DNA of 46,506 nt from Acidobacteriaceae bacterium (GTDB taxonomy: Bacteria; Acidobacteriota; Terriglobia; Terriglobales; Acidobacteriaceae): NCBI GenBank assembly GCA_025350325.1, contig JANXYB010000032.1, forward strand, positions 1-46,506, given 5' to 3'. The notes under the pieces were generated by a model that was given only the letters and a program-made list of their open reading frames with translations, ran no database searches and had not been told where the DNA came from. Made by a program: the position numbers and the translations under genes. Shown here piece by piece: positions 44,042-46,506 of this stretch. The first letter of the stretch is position 1. Every line of letters starts with the position of its first letter.

Positions 44042-44111
44042 TGGTGCCGGCTTGCTGCCCTGAACATGCGCAACGGGTAGATAATGGCTGCTATTTTGCT
44101 CTTCGCCGAAG

Positions 44112-45497
44112 CTAAACGTCATGTCCCGAGTCAGGATTATCGAATCGCGTGAACTTCGAAACAAAATTCAGGTACACCGTTCCAGTCGGGCCGTTGCGCT
44201 GTTTAGCCAGAATGATCTCCGACTTGGCCTTTTCCGATTCCGACATCTCCTCGTCGCGGTTGTAATACGCTTCACGATGAATGAATGCCACCACGTCCGC
44301 GTCCTGCTCGATCGATCCTGATTCGCGCAAATCGCTCAGCATGGGCCGCTTGTCATCGCCTCGCCTTTCGCTGGCGCGCGAAAGCTGCGACAGCGCCAAT
44401 ACCGGCACATTTAATTCCTTGGCCAGAGCCTTTAATCCGCGTGAGATCGCCGATACTTCCTGCGTGCGATTCTCGTAGCGTTTGCCGCCCGCCGAGGGCA
44501 GCGTTGCAGACATCAGTTGCAGATAATCCACCACCACCAGGTCAAGTCCGCCGACGGTCTGCTTGAGGCGCCGCGCCTTGGCGCGCATTTCGGACAGCGA
44601 AATACCCGCCGAATCATCAATGAAGAGATGCGACTCAATCAATTGTTCAAGAGCGTTCTGCAGCTTGACGTGATCCTCGCCGCGTATGAAGCCGGTCTGC
44701 AAACTCCGCTGGTCAACCCACGCCTGCGAAGCCAGCATGCGGCGCAACAGTGCTTCCTTGCTCATTTCCAGGCTGAACACCGCCACGATTGCCTTATGAT
44801 TTACCGCAGCATTTTGGGCGATGTTGATGGCCAGCGCCGTCTTTCCCATCGATGGCCGAGCCGCAAGAATAATCAGCTCGCCCTTCTGCAGGCCGCTGGT
44901 CTTGATGTCGAGTTCAGTGAAATCCGTGGCCAGCCCCGTGACCTCGCGGCTCTCCTTATACAAATTATCGATCGAGCCGAATGAATTCTGAATGATTTGA
45001 TCGAGCGGTTGCAGGCCATGCGTAATGCCCTTTTCGCCCACCTCGAGCAGCGCCGACTCGGCAGCGCCCAGCACCTCGAGAGCCGTCTCGCTCTGGTCGG
45101 CAGCCCGCGCAATGGCCGCTGAACAAATGATCATCAGCCGGCGCAGCAGGCTCTTGTCCTTGACGATGCGGATGTAGTCTTCAATGACCGGCCGCAGCGG
45201 CAAACCTTCCGTCAGCGACGCCAGGTAGGCGACGCCGCCAATCGACTCAATCTCTTTGTTGCGCGCCAGTTCGTTGGCTAGCGTCACGATATCCACGGCC
45301 CGCTGCGAATTCATCAATTCCGTCATGCGCGAGAAAATGCGGCGATGCGAGTCCAACGAGAAATCGTCAGCCTCAAGCTTTTCAGCCGCTTCGGAGTGCG
45401 CTGAATTGTCAAGCAGAATCGCGCCAAGAATGGTCTTCTCGGCATCCAGATTGGCCGGCAATCCAGCGTCTAGAGTTAATTCAGGAAGGGTTGCCAT
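44112..45497 (-). CDS. dnaB: Replicative DNA helicase
   Basis: DnaB is the hexameric 5'-3' helicase at the replication fork. The N-terminal helical domain starts NLDAEKTILGAILLDN. The RecA-like ATPase has Walker A ARPSMGKT (213-220), then FSLEMSKEALLRRMLASQAWVD, Walker B LDLVVVDYLQLM (about 318-329), and the late VLALSQLSRASERRGDDKRPMLSDLRESGSIEQDAD with the arginine-finger region. The 461-residue length is normal and no intein is present. An inverted repeat lies 29-70 bases before its start codon. It converges with the HTH gene. Confidence 0.96.
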   Translation of the reverse strand: MATLPELTLDAGLPANLDAEKTILGAILLDNSAHSEAAEKLEADDFSLDSHRRIFSRMTELMNSQRAVDIVTLANELARNKEIESIGGVAYLASLTEGLPLRPVIEDYIRIVKDKSLLRRLMIICSAAIARAADQSETALEVLGAAESALLEVGEKGITHGLQPLDQIIQNSFGSIDNLYKESREVTGLATDFTELDIKTSGLQKGELIILAARPSMGKTALAINIAQNAAVNHKAIVAVFSLEMSKEALLRRMLASQAWVDQRSLQTGFIRGEDHVKLQNALEQLIESHLFIDDSAGISLSEMRAKARRLKQTVGGLDLVVVDYLQLMSATLPSAGGKRYENRTQEVSAISRGLKALAKELNVPVLALSQLSRASERRGDDKRPMLSDLRESGSIEQDADVVAFIHREAYYNRDEEMSESEKAKSEIILAKQRNGPTGTVYLNFVSKFTRFDNPDSGHDV

Positions 45498-45525
45498 ACT
45501 TACGAGTGTAGGCCGACAGGGCTGT

Positions 45526-45587
45526 CCGATTCCCTTGTGAATTGCCGTGGAGATGTGTGGGAATCGGGATTGTGCCCGGGCGCCCGG
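45526..45587. promoter_or_regulatory. Inverted repeats upstream of dnaB
   Basis: CCGATTCCC (45526-45534) and GGGAATCGG (45559-45567) form a perfect 9-bp inverted repeat with a 24-base gap. A 12-bp perfect palindrome CCGGGCGCCCGG (45576-45587) follows. They lie between the TadE stop and the dnaB start. They may be an operator for dnaB or the terminator of the TadE transcript; there is no T-tract. Confidence 0.35.
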
Positions 45588-45658
45588 TTAAGCGTTTCGG
45601 CGGGGACCAGCGCAGTGTGTAAAGCCATGCGCTTGTTAGGGTCGTGACCAGGTTTGCC

Positions 45659-46135
45659 TTACTGCGAAATCACCATCTCCGAAGTGCTCGACATATTGAG
45701 GTTCGCCTTAGGCACAAAGGGAATAGCGAGAGGGTACTGATATGTCACAACTACCTTTACCAGGTTCCCCGGATTGTTGCATGGGCTTGCAATCGGTGTG
45801 CACGCCGCGCCCGTCGTCGGCCACGTTGCCGTAACTCCCAGCCTGCTTGAACTCATATCGATTCCCGGATAACCGAGATGCTGCACATAGTTCAGTACGT
45901 CCGCCTGCTGTGCGCCATGCGGCGTAGAACCGCACTCAGTAAATCCAGTGCAGGCCGATCCGCGCACAATTGCATAACGCGTCGCCTCGCGCGCAGCGTC
46001 AGCAATATACGCATAGGAGTACAACGCGAAAGAAGTCTGAAAAATCCCAAACAAAAAAGCAAACAGGATTGTACTTGCCAGCCCGAATTCGACAATGGTC
46101 GAGCCTTCTTCCGCCTCCGCACCCGCCCTGAACAC
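45659..46135 (-). CDS. TadE-like pseudopilin / pilus assembly protein
   Basis: The 158-residue product has the TadE signature EEGSTIVEFGLASTILFAFLF with the conserved Glu next to the hydrophobic helix (about 10-36), followed by FALYSYAYIADAAREATRYAIVRGSAC. The rest is beta-rich and periplasmic with four cysteines. TadE proteins are minor pseudopilins of the Flp/Tad tight-adherence pilus. The start is a GTG without visible ribosome-binding site. No other tad gene is in the window; further ones may lie to the right, but an IS1595-type element begins only 237 bp away and may have cut the cluster (inference). Confidence 0.82.
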   Translation of the reverse strand: MFRAGAEAEEGSTIVEFGLASTILFAFLFGIFQTSFALYSYAYIADAAREATRYAIVRGSACTGFTECGSTPHGAQQADVLNYVQHLGYPGIDMSSSRLGVTATWPTTGAACTPIASPCNNPGNLVKVVVTYQYPLAIPFVPKANLNMSSTSEMVISQ

Positions 46136-46336
46136 TGCGATCAGTGCTTTAAGTGGTGGCTCATCCTCAAATCGCGCACAGTCATACCCGCCTGCTCAGG
46201 CGCGCATTTTCAGTGTGCGCGGTTGGCCCCATGCCTTCTACTTTCGTTTGGGAGGAGGCCGATGCGGCCCTAATCTGGACGCGAGCCTGAGACACTATCT
46301 TTTTTCAATCTAATACTTCTATCGGTAAGAATATAC

Positions 46337-46365
46337 TTGACTCATCAGGTTAATTCCCTTATTCT
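46337..46365 (+). promoter_or_regulatory. Sigma-70-type promoter of the IS1595 transposase
   Basis: TTGACT (46337-46342), a 17-base spacer and TATTCT (46360-46365) match the -35/-10 consensus well. Only six bases separate the -10 box from the transposase ATG, so the transcript would start at or next to the start codon; no Shine-Dalgarno is present. This implies leaderless translation. Confidence 0.6.
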
Positions 46366-46371
46366 AAATTC

Positions 46372-46506
46372 ATGAGCAACGAACCCAAGACGTTACAGCA
46401 AGCAATCATCTACTTCAGCAACCCGGATAACTGCGTTGACTACATGGTAGACCGTCGCTGGCCTAATGGGGTAGTTTGTCCTACCTGCGGTCGCAAGGAT
46501 GCCGCA
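46372..46506 (+). CDS. IS1595-family transposase, N-terminal part (3' end cut by window)
   Basis: The 45 visible codons read MSNEPKTLQQAIIYFSNPDN, then CVDYMVDRRWPNGVVCPTCG. This is the N-terminus of IS1595-type (ISXO2-like) DDE transposases: an F-x-N/D-x-x-C-x-x-Y motif followed by RWP-x-G and the CPxCG zinc ribbon (Pfam Zn_Tnp_IS1595). The catalytic domain lies beyond the right edge. The likely promoter is directly upstream. Confidence 0.85.
   Translation, partial: MSNEPKTLQQAIIYFSNPDNCVDYMVDRRWPNGVVCPTCGRKDAA

Larger units (their letters stand above)
46300..46506 (+). mobile_element. Left end of an IS1595-type insertion sequence (partial)
   Basis: The transposase gene begins at 46372 and the element's left end must lie in the AT-rich stretch of about 70 bases before it. 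I could not identify the terminal inverted repeat because the right end is outside the window; the left boundary given is approximate. Confidence 0.5.

Noticed and set aside
1..46506. tRNA or rRNA genes, classical toxin-antitoxin pairs, defence systems or prophage genes
   Set aside because: No T-loop or acceptor-stem pattern, no rRNA-like stretch, and no recognisable toxin, nuclease, restriction, integrase or capsid protein was found on either strand, apart from the IS1595 end.

Overview
The window reads as a chromosomal segment of an Acidobacteriota bacterium, most likely class Terriglobia (inference). The grounds are three secreted proteins of the acidobacterial VWFA-related type, a very large Oar-like TonB-dependent receptor with a carboxypeptidase-regulatory domain, an ASPM-SPD-2-Hydin ('choice-of-anchor D') repeat protein, a DUF1015 protein, and a mixed gene order with few long operons. 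The organism is Gram-negative: kdsC, the TonB receptor and pssA/psd are all present. No tRNA, rRNA or CRISPR array was seen.

Left part (1-12.6 kb): a serine hydrolase cut by the left edge, kdsC, a small DUF5522 protein, then a minus-strand group TonB receptor -> VWFA protein -> SDR oxidoreductase. Next come a GNAT acetyltransferase, a secreted dienelactone hydrolase, a small XRE regulator, a Tat-exported aldo/keto reductase and a rhomboid protease. Middle part (12.8-29 kb): purH followed by a FUSC-type membrane protein, a large TPR protein with a strong terminator, an orphan sugar-binding lipoprotein, dgt, and a minus-strand series tsaB-rimI-ydcH-like-psd-pssA-(Asd-like). The tsaB/rimI and psd/pssA pairs overlap by four bases. 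A DHA2 drug exporter and a cystathionine gamma-synthase/lyase converge after that.

Right part (29-46.5 kb): a 1290-residue exported repeat/glycosidase protein, a bacterial metallothionein, a cysteine synthase/cystathionine beta-synthase, two overlapping VWFA genes, and a tightly packed plus-strand operon DUF1015-amidase-GerMN-murI followed by fabI. A perfect bidirectional terminator then separates this housekeeping block from a regulatory patch (41.9-44.0 kb). The patch holds a 69-residue zinc-ribbon/AT-hook protein translationally coupled to a lone sigma-70 region-4-like protein, a 635-bp leader region with a 23-codon ORF behind a textbook ribosome-binding site, and an HTH regulator whose C-terminal S24/LexA-like domain has lost its catalytic residues. 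The window ends with dnaB, a TadE-like pilus protein and the start of an IS1595-type transposase.

The best candidates for something undescribed are this regulatory patch, the catalytic-cysteine-less Asd-like protein downstream of the phosphatidylethanolamine genes, and the SDR that has Gln where the catalytic Lys should be. Functions are assigned by reading motifs in the translated sequence; no database search was possible.
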